Notes under the pieces: generated by a model
Databases searched by the model: none
The model's input: the letters and a program-made list of their open reading frames with translations, nothing else
Told to the model about the DNA's origin: nothing
Program-made: the position numbers and the translations under genes
In this document: positions 34,035 to 45,345 of the stretch, one piece after another
How positions within the stretch are numbered: position 1 is the first letter of the stretch
Layout: each line of letters begins with the position of its first letter
DNA from: Ahaetulla prasina
Lineage: Eukaryota > Chordata > Lepidosauria > Squamata > Colubridae
DNA length: 64,000 nucleotides
Direction of reading: 5' to 3'
Assembly: GCF_028640845.1 (NCBI RefSeq)
Contig: NC_080544.1
Location: 56,551,711-56,615,710, forward strand

Positions 34035-34395
34035 AAGCCAACAATGTCAACGGTGTACCAGATGCTTTAAGATTGCACCTAAGGTGCCTAGTACTATTGG
34101 AAATAGCATTTACTTTTTGCCACAGTTGTTATACTTCTATTTGAAGGTCTTTGTATTCTGAGATTTTCTCCAGTTCTTTCTCTTTAATTCTGCTGTCTCC
34201 AGGTAGTGTAATGTCCACTATCCAAACTTTTTTGTCTTTATTATCAGCAATTGTTAAGTCAGGGGTTTTATGTGGCAGACGCTTGTCTGTTTGAATTCTA
34301 AAGTCTCAGAGCACTTCAGTGTTTTCATTTTCTATTACTTCATCTATTTATTTGAGTTGTAATAACAGATCGTTATTTCTTTTTTAAAATAATTT
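34035..34395 (-). pseudogene. R4-type LINE, endonuclease fragment (copy 1)
   Basis: On the minus strand the sequence translates as FRIQTDKRLPHKTPDLTIAD, then KDKKVWIVDITLPGDSRIKE and KELEKISEYKDL. This is the C-terminal restriction-like endonuclease of R4-type LINEs, with the PD..VD catalytic pattern. In-frame stops occur before FRIQTD (TGA) and after LQIEV (TAA). Homology to the copy at 35340-36220 shows these are two insertions, or a duplicate, of one LINE type. Confidence 0.75.
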
Positions 34396-34514
34396 TTTTG
34401 GTTTTTTATAAGGAATAAAATGCAAAACAGTAAAACACACAAACAAAATGGGAAAAAAAGCATGCATTCAACCCTAACATATTTAGGGTTAATGTTTATA
34501 TATTAATGTTTATA

Positions 34515-34605
34515 TATTGAATTTTACTTGGCTGTACACCGCCCTGAGTCCTTCGGGAGAAGGGCGGTATAAAAATCGAAATAAATAAATAAATAAATAA
34601 CAATA
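34515..34605 (+). repeat. LINE/SINE 3' tail with (AATA)n
   Basis: GTACACCGCCCTGAGTCCTT, GGGAGAAGGGCGGTATAAAA, then an AATA/AAAT array. The same tail is present at 59042 in reverse and as an insert at 8327. Confidence 0.75.
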
Positions 34606-34827
34606 ACAACAAAAAAAGCAAAATAGTATACAAAAAAAAAGGAGGAAAAAGTGGTCAATTAAATTTAACATTTAACATGTAAGATCCACTCTGGCTGAGT
34701 GCTGAGCAGATCATTATTTTTTTTGTTTTCAGTCTTCATATATTTGTGGTGCGTAAACCATTTTTTTCCATTAGCCTTGAAGCTGCTGGCCCTAGCTGCT
34801 CAACTAACAGACTTGAGTGCTGTAATC

Positions 34828-35047
34828 CAGGGACCCCCAACCTGTGGGCTGCCATCCACTCCCAGGCTGTCACCTATTTGCAACTGGACTGCGTGAGTGA
34901 CAGGCCGCCAAACATAGCCCCACTCGCATAAGTGCTGGGCAGTGGTGTGCAGAGTCCCACTCATATGATCAAGCTGTGTGCATGTACCCTTGTCCCTCAC
35001 ACAAAACCGTCCCCCCCTCAGTGGGCCGGCAAGGTTGGGGAATGCTG
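34828..35047. mobile_element. Non-autonomous hAT-like element, 220 bp
   Basis: Begins CAGGGACCCCCAACC and ends GGTTGGGGAATGCTG, clear inverted repeats (CCCCAACC/GGTTGGGG). The flanking 8-mers CTGTAATC (34820-34827) and CTGTAGTC (35048-35055) differ at one base. No coding capacity; short frames here are shadows. Confidence 0.85.
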
Positions 35048-35339
35048 CTGTAGTCCATTTGTCCCCAGATATCAAGGAACTCCAATACCTAGTATGATTC
35101 TTGACTTGGTATTGATTCTATACATTATGTCTCAGCATATTGTTTATGGAAAAACACTTCTTGTCTGGGTCCTCTGATGAGACCTGTCCAGTATGGTTGA
35201 ACCTATGGCATATCTTCATCCTCCTCAAAGACACACGGCTTAAAATTACATCAAGGTAGCATTTTATTGGCATTATTGTTAAAATGTATGGATAATCTAC
35301 AGTTAGATTCACAATTTAAGATTGGTAGAAACTTAATAA

Positions 35340-36220
35340 TTCATATCTTCACCATGCTTCTAATAATTATTAAGGTAGCATCTAAGAATATAGCCAGTGC
35401 TGAGCAAGCTGGTATTTTGTAAAAATATAGTATTCAGATCCAATAAATTCAATATTTCCAGATACTGAGGAATATTGATGCTGCTCTGAGGGCTACAATT
35501 ATGACTTGTATAACAGCAAATCCTGGTATTTTTTAATTTTTTCTAATGTTTTTTCTTCAGTCTTAGCATCATTGGAAATAGCAACATCAATGAACCAGGG
35601 TTTCTTCTTTTGAATAACTGTTATATCAGGCATGTTATGAACAAGATCCCTGTCTGATTGGATCTTAGACTCCCATATGACCTTAACCCATTCATTTGCC
35701 AAAAATCAACTTTATAGTCATAGTAATTTTTACTACCTTTAAATCCAAATCTTTGCAAACCAAACCTTGCAAATTTTCTGATGAATAATATTGGCAACTT
35801 ATGTCATGATGCTGCTGTTAGAAAGTTTCTGAAATTTTTCCTTCAGCTACTGATCAAATGATCAATTGTTTCATCCTTTTCACTACAAAGGTGACATTTA
35901 CTGTAGTTAGATTAGTTAGATATAAATTTTCATCTTCGTGCAATTAGTTGGCAAAACTTGTTCTTGAGCTGCTAAAATTAAGCCTTTGTTTCTTTGTTTA
36001 ATGTTGCTTAACCAACTCCATGTGAAGTTTTTGTCTGCTTTTCCTGTATTGCCTTGTTCTTCAAATTAACAAATAAGCTTTCAATTGTTTACTTTCTATA
36101 TTCAGCCTTCCTCTTTGCTGCTTACAAGAACTTTCCTTGATTGACTTCCTTCAACAAGGGTTCTCAATTCTCAATTTAATGATTCAGATCATACTTTTCT
36201 TCCTCCACAGTTTATTTTAC
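35340..36220 (-). pseudogene. R4-type LINE, C-terminal part (copy 2)
   Basis: Minus-strand translation gives, in order, TWSWLSNIKQRNKGLILAAQ, CHLCSEKDETIDHLIS (a CCHC-like zinc motif whose final Cys is replaced by a TGA), and the open stretch 35499-35702 with WVKVIWESKIQSDRDL, NMPDITVIQ, KKPWFIDVAI and EKTLEKIKKYQDL. The last is the restriction-like endonuclease with PD..D catalytic residues. These are hallmarks of R4-type LINEs rather than of LINEs with an apurinic endonuclease. Several stops and frame changes; the boundaries are approximate. Confidence 0.75.
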
Positions 36221-36370
36221 CTGTAAGAACCCTCTTTTTCTATTTGAAGCCACCTGACTCCAACTGAATTGTCAGATTATCCCACCCAATAATATGAAAT
36301 AGGTAAGACTTGGGCAAGATCATTAGGTGAACAGGGTTTCAAAAATGAGCTTCTCCATATAGGTCTATTG

Positions 36371-37099
36371 TGGTGGTGAAATTCAGTTGGCTCTATCCGG
36401 ATCACACAATCCAGCAGTGCCAGCAGTGGGAGGTTCTGCCAACCCATCCAAACATCATCACATCCTGTTTTTTTACCTTCTGTGCATGTGTCGTGTCCCA
36501 CTCCTCCGCTGACGGCTGGGTCAGGGAAATCCGAATCAGGCTTGCCTCTGCAGCTCTGCCCAAAGTCCTAGCAAAGTCCTCAGAGCAGGCAGGAGACCAG
36601 TAAGTGACTTCAGCAAGATAAGTTCGACTTTTGCCTGACTCCGAGACTGCCAGAAAGTAGATCCTTTATATAGGCCATGGGGTGTGGCTCCATGACTCAG
36701 CACTCATTAAGGCCTGCCCCTCCCTTCCTTCTGTTGCCTCCGCCTCTCCAATCTTCTGATGCGAGGGTCACTCCAATCAGCTGTTGTTGGGAGTAAACCC
36801 TCCTCAGGCTCACCTGCTGTGGAGGAGGGGGAGGGGTCTAGCTGCTCCGTTTGCCTGGGCATGGAGTCAGGGCTGGGGGAGGGAGATGCTCCTTCTTCTG
36901 CAGTTTGTGTGGGCATGGAGCCAGGACTTGGGCCGGGAGGCATACATTCCTCAGTGTTCGGGAGCAGGTAAGAAGGCCCCGGCTGCTCTGAGGGCGGGCA
37001 AGACACAACAGCATGTGAAGAAGGGTCTGTGCATGCGTGGAGGAGGCACATGCGCTCACATTTGTGAACTGGTAGTGAAGATAAGTGAATACCACCCCG
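36371..37099. mobile_element. hAT-like element interrupted by a solo LTR
   Basis: Outer ends are TGGTGGTGAAATTCAG and GAATACCACCCCG. A perfect 8-bp duplication, GTCTATTG, flanks it (36363-36370 and 37100-37107). The left part spans 36371-36488 and the right part 37016-37099, giving an original element of about 202 bp; the LTR at 36489-37010 plus one 5-bp duplicate is inserted in between. Confidence 0.85.
36489..37010 (-). mobile_element. Solo LTR, family A, reverse copy, 522 bp
   Basis: Begins TGTCGTGTCCCACTCC and ends AAGACACAACA on the plus strand, the reverse complement of the LTR at 31622-32147. The perfect 5-bp duplication GCATG is at 36484-36488 and 37011-37015. TATATAAA on the minus strand lies at 36665-36672. 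The frames at 36707-37051 are shadows of the repeated, proline-rich U3-like region. Confidence 0.92.
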
Positions 37100-37107
37100 G
37101 TCTATTG

Positions 37108-38715
37108 CCCTGACCCTTCCCCACTAGATTCCAGTTCAAGACTCCCTTCCCCCATGACACATGATAGGGCTTGATCTGAAATGAGCCTTACATTTTCATT
37201 TACAAAACAGATAGAAATAAGATACGTAGAAGCAACAATTTATAGGTTGAATCTTCCTTCCTTAATTAGTTGCTATATTTCCCTTTTCTTTGAATTCCAT
37301 GCATGTTACTCAGTGGGGCTATTTCCCAAAGCATATGTTTGTTTTCGTGCTGTAGAATAGTTTCATCTAAGAAAGTCTTATTCTTTAATTATGCACACAA
37401 ACTTTCTCCCATCAACTAAAGGGACTACTTTTATTTAACAGAGCACATAATATATTGATTAAGTACTCCTATGATAGCTCCTTTGTGATGGAGTACAAAA
37501 TAAACACTGCTAACAAATATTCTATCATGCAACTTTAGACTGGTGGCAATGAAAGATCCTTACATTTCTTGGAGAACAGCATGACATTTAACTATAGTTT
37601 AAATTGCACGAATATTTAAAATCCATCTGCGCAACATCAAGTTCCAAGCTCTAACACAATCATTCCCACAGTGATTGTGTGGACTGTTGTGTATATCCCC
37701 TGCACTATCACCAAAGTGGTTGGCTGAAAAGCCATATAAACAGAATCTTATATAAATGTTGCATTTTTCCTCTCTCATGAACTGGTTATCAGTCACCTTT
37801 GTTTTGAAAGCGTACTTAATAACATATTGCATGCATGACAAAAGAAACAGTCACACAGAAGTGTGAAGTGACATTTTGGGAATTATATAAAGTAATGACT
37901 ATCCATCATCTCTTTTAGAATTCTCAAGGGTCAATTGTTGTTCTGAATATATTTTACTTGATGCAGCTGGTACAATAGCAATGGCTTAATTGGAGAAGGT
38001 AAGCTTAGCATCTGGCATATATATTCCATATTGGATTATTACATTACATTGTTTGTAAGGTATTTGTTTTGTTTTTCATTATGTCAAGTTTTATGTGTAA
38101 CTTTTTCAATTCTGCAAGTGATTCTGCCACTAGATTTTGGTTATATTTTTAAAGCCCTCCTTGGCTGTCATTAACTTCATAAATAGTTTCTTATTTCTAA
38201 TTTTTATGTATTATTATAATGTAGCTTTATGCTAGTGTGATATCGTAACTCTGGACAATGGCAAAACATCATGATAAATGAATTGTAATAATTGCCCACC
38301 ACCATTAAAAATTTCGTATGCTCCTTCTTATAGTGTTTGTTTGTGTTTGTGGAAGAGTTATCAGTAAAGAATATTGGGAGAATATGTCAAGAGTATATAA
38401 TTTCTATGGCATCACACAAGGCATAAAGGTTATCCCAGCTGACCAATTAAAGCAAATAAGCCCCTGTTTTGAGCAATAATATAGGAACTGGCTTGAGGCA
38501 GAAAATCAATTTTGTGACAATGGCAAAGGCATCGTGTCATACTGTATAGAAAACAGCAATGGTAAACTATGTCTATATAAACCATGGATTATTCACCATC
38601 TAGTGCCAGATAATGGGCTCCTCATTTCAAATGCTACTCAACATTATCTTGAAGAAAAGTGATCTTCTGAAATACTAATGATATTTAGGATGTGGCTACA
38701 TAAAAGCTTTGGAAC
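37108..38715. other. No feature recognised
   Basis: Unclassified AT-rich DNA over 1.6 kb; no supported gene. Confidence 0.6.
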
Positions 38716-38723
38716 ACCTAGTG

Positions 38724-38857
38724 CATGAGTGTCAAACTTGATTGCATCACAAGCCAGTTCATGATGTATCGTGATATTTTTTGCCTTTGCAGAGCCAGGG
38801 TTGGCATGGCCTACGCATGACACATCCGGTCCATGGGCCACCAGTTTGACAGGCCTG
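38724..38857. mobile_element. Possible short hAT-like element
   Basis: Begins CATGAGTGTCAAACTTGATT and ends CCAGTTTGACAGGCCTG, with GTGTCAAAC/GTTTGACA inverted ends and an internal CCGGTCCATGGGCC block typical of hAT-derived repeats. The flanking 8-mers ACCTAGTG and ATCTGGTA match at only 5 of 8 positions, so the boundary is weak. Confidence 0.45.
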
Positions 38858-38865
38858 ATCTGGTA

Positions 38866-41565
38866 ATACAATGCAGGGAAAGAAAATCCAAACCTGCAAA
38901 GAATTATAGTGGGATCATATAAGATGAAAAGCAGGATTATTAGAAAGCCTGACACCATGAAAGATGAAATTGATTGACTACTCATTGTCATCTTGGGCAA
39001 CAGTAAATTGAGTGGAGTGGAATTGGCCACTTTGAGCCAATTATGATCACATGGTCATAATTGTCATGACCTTGGAGTCAGGATTTAAGATGCAGGCAGA
39101 TAAAGTCCCACTGGGTGCTTCACTTAGTGATTCACCATCCACTAAATCTAACACCATTCCCCTCTTGTGTTCCTCTTCAATCAATACTGATTCTTCTTTA
39201 GCTAACATGGGTGCTAAGATGCAAGTCAATCATACCCAGATTGGGAATCCTGAACTTTGGGGGAGTGTTTTCATGAGTGACAGAAAGATGCAGGCCCAGA
39301 TCTCCTAACTGGCAATTGGTGAGCAGGAAAGCTTCAGCTGTGCATGCTCCATGGGTAGAAGATTCAGTCTGTGCAGAGATTGTCTTCTCTTGCTGTAAGC
39401 AACTTTGGCATTTGGTTTTGTGCTTTGGGAATCCCTGTTCTTGATTCCTACTTTACTTTGACCTCAGCATTTTCCTGACCAAATCTCTGACTTATCCTCC
39501 TGTACATTTAAAGTTATTGTGTGGTACTAAATTATGGCTATCTACTTTCCTCAGCCTCTAGTAAATTATCATGCACACACACAATTATTTATAATAATTT
39601 TTAAAAGTTTGTATTTACAATAATAAAAAATCAATACAAAGTGAAAAAGTGAAAAAGATGGATAGAAAATGCAGAAAAGAAAAAGAAAGGAAAAAATTGT
39701 AAAGAAATATATATATATATATAAAGAAATGACTTCTCCCTTCATCATAAGAAGTACAAACAATTTCAGTAATATCTTTCTTGATGATACAAAAAATACA
39801 AAATTATCTCTTCTTCTCATATCTCAATTCTTATCTATAATCAAATTCTTGTTCAATCTTAGCAAAAGTCTCTTAAGGGGGTTCAGAAAACAACATAGAC
39901 TGTAAAGTTTAACCTTAATCAAATAAAAGTCTAATAAAGATATTGAAGTAGTAGATACAGCTTCTGCCTTTTGGGATTAACTATCAACAGTTTAAAAAAT
40001 AGGAGTCAAGAAATATATCACAGACAAATATTTGACAGAGTAGCTGTGAAGGCCATAGCAAAGATATTTAGATGTTGGGATGTATTCATACCTTCACAGA
40101 TCAGAATAAAGCAGTCTATAGTTTTCCTATGATACCTTATGGAAATGGGCTTGGAGCAATCTAATGAAAATACTGTGGAAAGCCAAGAAAATGGGAAGTG
40201 GATCATCAAACAGATCAGTCCAGACGTAGACACAATATGAGAAAACTTAGCTTTCTGGAGAAATCTATAATGCTAGAAAAGATGGAAGGAAAAATAAGAT
40301 GATAAACAGAAGTAAGGTAGATAGACTTAGACTGACAATGAATGAAAGACAGATTGCCCTGCGTAAATCTATCTTTATGGTTGCTAAGAGTTGACACCAA
40401 CTTGATTACATACAATCCATCAATCAATTACATTAATTACATTCCTTAACAAATAAATATAGAGAAAGCATGATCAAGAATTATCAGGTGGAAATTCTAT
40501 TTGGTAATTCTTTTTTTATTAGCTATTATTATTTCAATTTTTATGTTTTATAGGATGCCAATTGAGCTGTAATAACTATCAAACCACTCAGGTTCAGAAG
40601 CAGGAAGCACTTTGCTTCAAAAAGATGCAATGAAAACTCTATCATGACCAAGAACAAACTCTACAGTACATAAAGATAATATCAGGGAAGCATGGATGAA
40701 GCCATGCAAAACAATAGTTGTTCACATAGCAGTAATAAGTCGTTTGTTTTATATTGCAAACTGATTTTTTATGTCCTCCAGAGCACTCAACTTTTCAAAT
40801 GTAGTACTTCTAATATATGAGTATTACTTGAAATTATCATTTCTGGCCTTTGAAAATTAAATACATAATACAATTGCAGAAAGTTGAGAGCAATGGCAGG
40901 TGCATGAAGGTACAGTGGAATGGCATCAGATGTGAACAGCTGGATGAGAAAGTCAAGCAACTGGTAAAAATTCATATATTGTATTTAGTTTCCTAGAAAG
41001 GGCAGCTCATGTGAGTGATAGTGTCATTAACAACATAACATGGGCAACTATAACAGCCATTGTACATTCCAGAGCAATATGCTCTGGAAAATAAAAACAA
41101 AGTATGAGTTCTCAAGACATTCAGTTGTATAAGTTTATACATAGTTTCAAACATAGTTTCAAACAAGTTATAGTCTCTTGGCATTTGAAGCTCTGATATT
41201 CCACTGTAATAAGAAAACAGGTTTCTACCTCTCCCTTAGATATTTCATCAAAGCCCAGGGAAATAGTTTTAATCTTTCACTGTGGAGGGCATTGAGGCTC
41301 AGAGCAACACATTCTGAGATTCCACGTCCCTGCATACCAAGTTGACTTTTAATGTGACTATGAGAAAAAGTATTAAATACATGACTAAAAAGTAAACATA
41401 TTGAGAATATTAATTAAACTGCAATGCAGATTTCACTCATTATTATTGAGAACAGGATTCTGATATTCAGAGGATAGAAAAACCAGCCTAATGTATGTGT
41501 ATTCACATCGTATCTGTAATAGTCACATAACTTTTTTCTTCCTCTGATAGTAGGGGCATCTTGTT
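38866..41565. other. Unclassified DNA, 2.7 kb
   Basis: A slightly GC-richer stretch at 39055-39540 could be an old LTR-like remnant, but I found no paired ends or target duplication. A TA run lies at 39708-39722. Short frames on both strands lack recognisable domains. Confidence 0.55.
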
Positions 41566-41574
41566 TATTGCCAA

Positions 41575-41898
41575 GTAAAAAGGTAAAGATGTGTCATGTC
41601 CAATTCTAGGGTGAAGTGCTCATTTCTATTTCTTGGCTGAGGGAGTCTTGTCTGAAGACATTTTCAGTGGTCATATGGTCAGCATGGCTATATGCCAAAG
41701 GCCCATGGGACATTGTTACTTTCCCGTTGAAGTGTTACCTATTAATCTAGTCGCATTTGAATGCTTTCGAACTGGCAGATTGGCAGGAGCTGGAGCAGGT
41801 ATAGGAGCTCACCCCATTGCACAGCACTCAGGTCTTAAACTGTTAGCTTTCCAGCTGACAAGTTCAGTGTTTTTAACCACTGAGCCATCACACTCCCC
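41575..41898 (-). mobile_element. tRNA-derived SINE with Bov-B-type tail (Sauria-like)
   Basis: Flanked by a perfect 9-bp direct repeat, TATTGCCAA (41566-41574 and 41899-41907). On the minus strand the head reads GATGGCTCAGTGGTTAAAA (box A-like). The body includes GGGGTGAGCTCCTATACC, CCAGTTCGAAAGCATTC and GGTCATATGGTCAGCATGG (the last given on the plus strand). It ends ATTGGACATGACACATC with CTTTACCTTTTTAC. This layout is that of squamate tRNA SINEs ending in a Bov-B LINE 3' tail. Confidence 0.8.
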
Positions 41899-41907
41899 TA
41901 TTGCCAA

Positions 41908-42299
41908 ATTTGTTCAGGCTACAAGACATTATTTCTGCTCATAGGAGCCATCAAGAAAAGCATGAAAGAGGCACTAACTAAATAAATCTCTACATTATGA
42001 GCTAAACTTCAGCTCTCTTTTTCCTGAAGTATGGAAAATCAAATGTAAACTAATTGCATTTTTAAAAGTTTCGATCAGCAAGCAATAAACTATACAAATA
42101 TTTCTTTTTAAAATTATAATATTACCTACAAAGCAAAATCATTAAGCAATTTAGGAATGGAAAGGGATAGGAATATAATTTAATTTATGATTTACATCTA
42201 TTTTAGATTTTTATTTATGATTATGTGAACATAGGACAAAGATGTAGATAATGCCATCAAGAAACCTTTAATAATATTTTAATAACATTCTTTGGATCC
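41908..42299. other. No feature recognised
   Basis: AT-rich spacer. Confidence 0.55.
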
Positions 42300-42415
42300 T
42301 TTTTATTGTTTTAATTGATTTAACTGCTTTATAGCTTAGAATTGTAGGCTGCCCAGAGTCACTTGGCTAGGATGAGCGGCTACAGAAATTAAATGAAGAA
42401 ATAAATAAACACAAT
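42300..42415 (+). repeat. Retroposon 3' tail
   Basis: GGCTGCCCAGAGTCACTTGG, GATGAGCGGCTACAGAAATT and an AAATAAATA end form a squamate retroposon tail; the body is not recognisable. Confidence 0.55.
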
Positions 42416-44220
42416 TTTATACTACAAAGACATGCTGTTCTGCATTGATACTGTTTTTTCTTTTGTTCTATCCCCAAGAGTTGAACAGATTGTCACCATT
42501 GGCTTTTATCATCTTTACTGTTCCTCTGCCCAATGACTTTTCTTATAAGATGAATTAATACATGTGTATTTTGCTTATACACCCATGCATATTCCTATGT
42601 GTGTATGTGAAGCTTGACATCTTCAAAGGTGTCCCCTACTTCTAAAAATGAAGCGACCACACTTCTAAGACCTCTTTTGCCAGTTCCAGTAGATATAAAA
42701 TGGATTTGCACATGCTTACAGTCAGTTATTGACACTACTGAAAGGCTTTGAGATGTGAAGTGAAAAAAATCATAACCACCTCCTCCAGTCTTGACTAATA
42801 ATTAAGTAACTTATCAAGATAAAGTCATGTTGTCCTGTCCAGCACTGTTCATTCTAGCTTTTGCTAAGATATTTTTTTAACAAAAAAACCAAACTTACAA
42901 AAACTTCAATATTGATTTCTCCCATTTTGTGTGTTTCTGCTTTCTGGCATCTTTCCATGCTAGGCCCCAGATCATTACTTATCTGCTTTGCCAGCATGCC
43001 TTCCTAGTCTCATTTTTTGGCTTTAATCCAATTCAAATCTCTATTGTCCAACTATGTATCCTGTTGCCACTCTGGTCTACAATTAGCTGTATTCACGTTT
43101 AGGATGCCTCATTAGACATGAATGCTGACCTGCATGTCTAAACTCCAAGTGGTCTCTGCCTCATTAAATGGGATGCAGCCTATAATACATTCGCAGAAAC
43201 TCTTCCTCCATTTGATTAATCAATTGTTTGCATTTTGTTTAACATTTAAAGCACTGTCCTAAAGAATTCTATTATTATTATTTAAAAAAATTGAAATAGA
43301 ATATTTTGTGGTTGTTGTTTTTCAGTTTATAGTTCTATGTTCCCAATACATGTGTGGGGGGAAAATTCAGTTTCTTAAATACATATATTTCAAGAACAAA
43401 GAGGAATTCTTAACTGAATTTTGTAGCAGACATGATAAATCCTTCTAGTGAATTTAAAATTTCATATTGTTTGTTTCAGCTAATTCAGCCTTCAATAGTT
43501 CCTCAAACTGCATTGCTGCCTATGACTTTTTAACAATTTCCAATTAGAATGGAATAATTCACTCAATTGCAATCTAATATACTGAAGGTTTGTTGCATTT
43601 CAAGATATGATCTCCTGTAAACAAATCTGATTATATGCTTCTCTGTTGATAAAATCATTACCAGCTTAATCCAAGCCAGATTGTCAGTGTTAATGCCCAA
43701 CTGTATGATCACCTTCATAATATGCAAATAAATCAACCTTTTAAAAGTACTTAGTTCTCTAATATAGGGCTCCATGGATATATAGATCTGTAACTTTCAA
43801 AACGATCTCAAAGCTAGAAATGATCAGAACTGAAGTTATATATTTGGAAGACATCAATTGAGAAAAGTGTTTTCTGGATAATTGAATTAAAGGAAGGAAA
43901 ACAGAATCATGCTATATTTGGGTAGTCATATAGGAATTTCATAAGGAAATATTATGCATTCTTAATATTGTCCCTACTTCTATTTAGTCTTTCTCTGGTT
44001 CTTGCAATACTGGTGGACAGGTTACTCATTCCTGATGCCTGATGCAAAATAAGCTTCCTATCTCAAAGCTGGTAGAATAAGTTATCTTATGCATAATTTT
44101 CTTTCTATGTCAATTTCAATAAATGATTACAATTTTCCCGAACCTAGAGTAAAATTAAATGTTGATATTTTTGTTTTTCTTGATTTTCATTTTCTAGGGA
44201 TGTCCCAATGTTCAGTTATT
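42416..44220. other. No feature recognised
   Basis: Unclassified AT-rich DNA over 1.8 kb, no supported gene. Confidence 0.6.
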
Positions 44221-44338
44221 CTCAGATTGGTTATTTTCTTGCAGACATTTCATTACCCAAATTAGGTAACATCATCATTGCTGCTGATGTTACCTAGTTT
44301 GGGTAATGAAATGTCTGCAACAAAACAACCAAGCTCAG
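44221..44338. repeat. Fold-back (long inverted) repeat
   Basis: Arms 44221-44274 and 44285-44338 (54 nt each) are reverse complements with about five mismatches; the inner 34 nt match at 33 positions. The loop is 10 nt (44275-44284). Arm motif: CATTTCATTACCCAAATTAG / CTAGTTTGGGTAATGAAATG. A second copy is at 59707-59770 and one arm is at 21127-21195. Confidence 0.85.
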
Positions 44339-45078
44339 AGAGTACCAAGGACCCTTCATTTTAACTCTGAGCTACAAATATTTTCCTTTATTAGCTAAGT
44401 TATTCATGGGACTTAAAATGAATGTTAAGAATTTAATTATAATAAAAATCAGATAGATCACTTGATCATTGTGACACCTAGACCAGCTAGGAAAAAGAGG
44501 TAGGTTGTGCAGTCCATAATGTGCTTGTTGTGAGGCTCTACACCTTCACCTTGAAAAAAAAATTCACCAGCTCCATTTTCTTCTATAGGTGCTTTATTCA
44601 AAATTAAAGTGGCTGTTTGGTGTATTCTTTTAAAAGTGAAAATAATTGTAATTTGGCAAAAAGAGGATTTTCAGTTCAGTGTTTTCTGTGTAGTGTCATT
44701 TAGCTGTTTTTATAACTCAAACTGTAAATCTTTGAATTTGAACTGTTTTTCTTTTAGACATCCTAGGCTGAAGTGTATTCCCATTGTGTCAGGCAGTTCA
44801 CTTCATATGACTATATGATAATCAAAATGTACCTCCTTCTTTATTCCTTGTGGTTCCCAGATTGTGTTCTGTTTATTCCCTGGATGTGTTCAAACAGAGA
44901 TAAGGCAGCTATCTGGATGCTTTATCTTGGATTCTTGTACTGAACAGGGACTTGAATTTGAGGGCCTAAAACAGTTCCTTCAAATTCTTTGCTTCCCGTC
45001 ACTAAACTTCAGTCGCAAATCACTGATTTTCAGGGTTGTTGGGTTTTTGTTTTTTGTTTTCTAAACAAAATAAACTTT
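44339..45078. other. No feature recognised
   Basis: Unclassified sequence; open frames at 44609-45064 have no domain. Confidence 0.55.
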
Positions 45079-45345
45079 TTTTTTTTTGTTTTGTTTACAT
45101 TTATACCCCGCCCTTCTCCGAAGACTCAGGGCGGCTTACAATGTATAGGGCAATAGTCTCATTCTATTTGTATATATTTACAAAGTCAACTTATTGCCCC
45201 CCCAACAATCTGGGTCCTCATTTTACCTACCTTATAAAGGATGGAAGGCTGAGTCAACCTTGGGCCGGGCTCGAACCTGCAGTAATTGCAGGCTTTGTGT
45301 TCTTAATAACAGGTCTTACCAGGCAGAGCTAAACCGGCCCTTAAA
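45079..45345 (-). mobile_element. CORE-SINE, full length
   Basis: Minus-strand head GGGCCGGTTTAGCTCTGCC with box B-like GCAGGTTCGAGCCCGGCC, core AAGGTTGACTCAGCCTTCC and GGTAAAATGAGGACCCAGA, tail CCGCCCTGAGTCTTCGGAGA and a poly-A end. It is the best preserved copy of this SINE in the window. Confidence 0.85.

Noticed and set aside
36707..37113. Overlapping proline-rich frames on both strands
   Set aside because: Shadows of the repeated U3-like part of the family A LTR.
38716..38865. Confident hAT call for the GTGTCAAAC element
   Set aside because: The flanking 8-mers match at only 5 of 8 positions; kept as a low-confidence feature.
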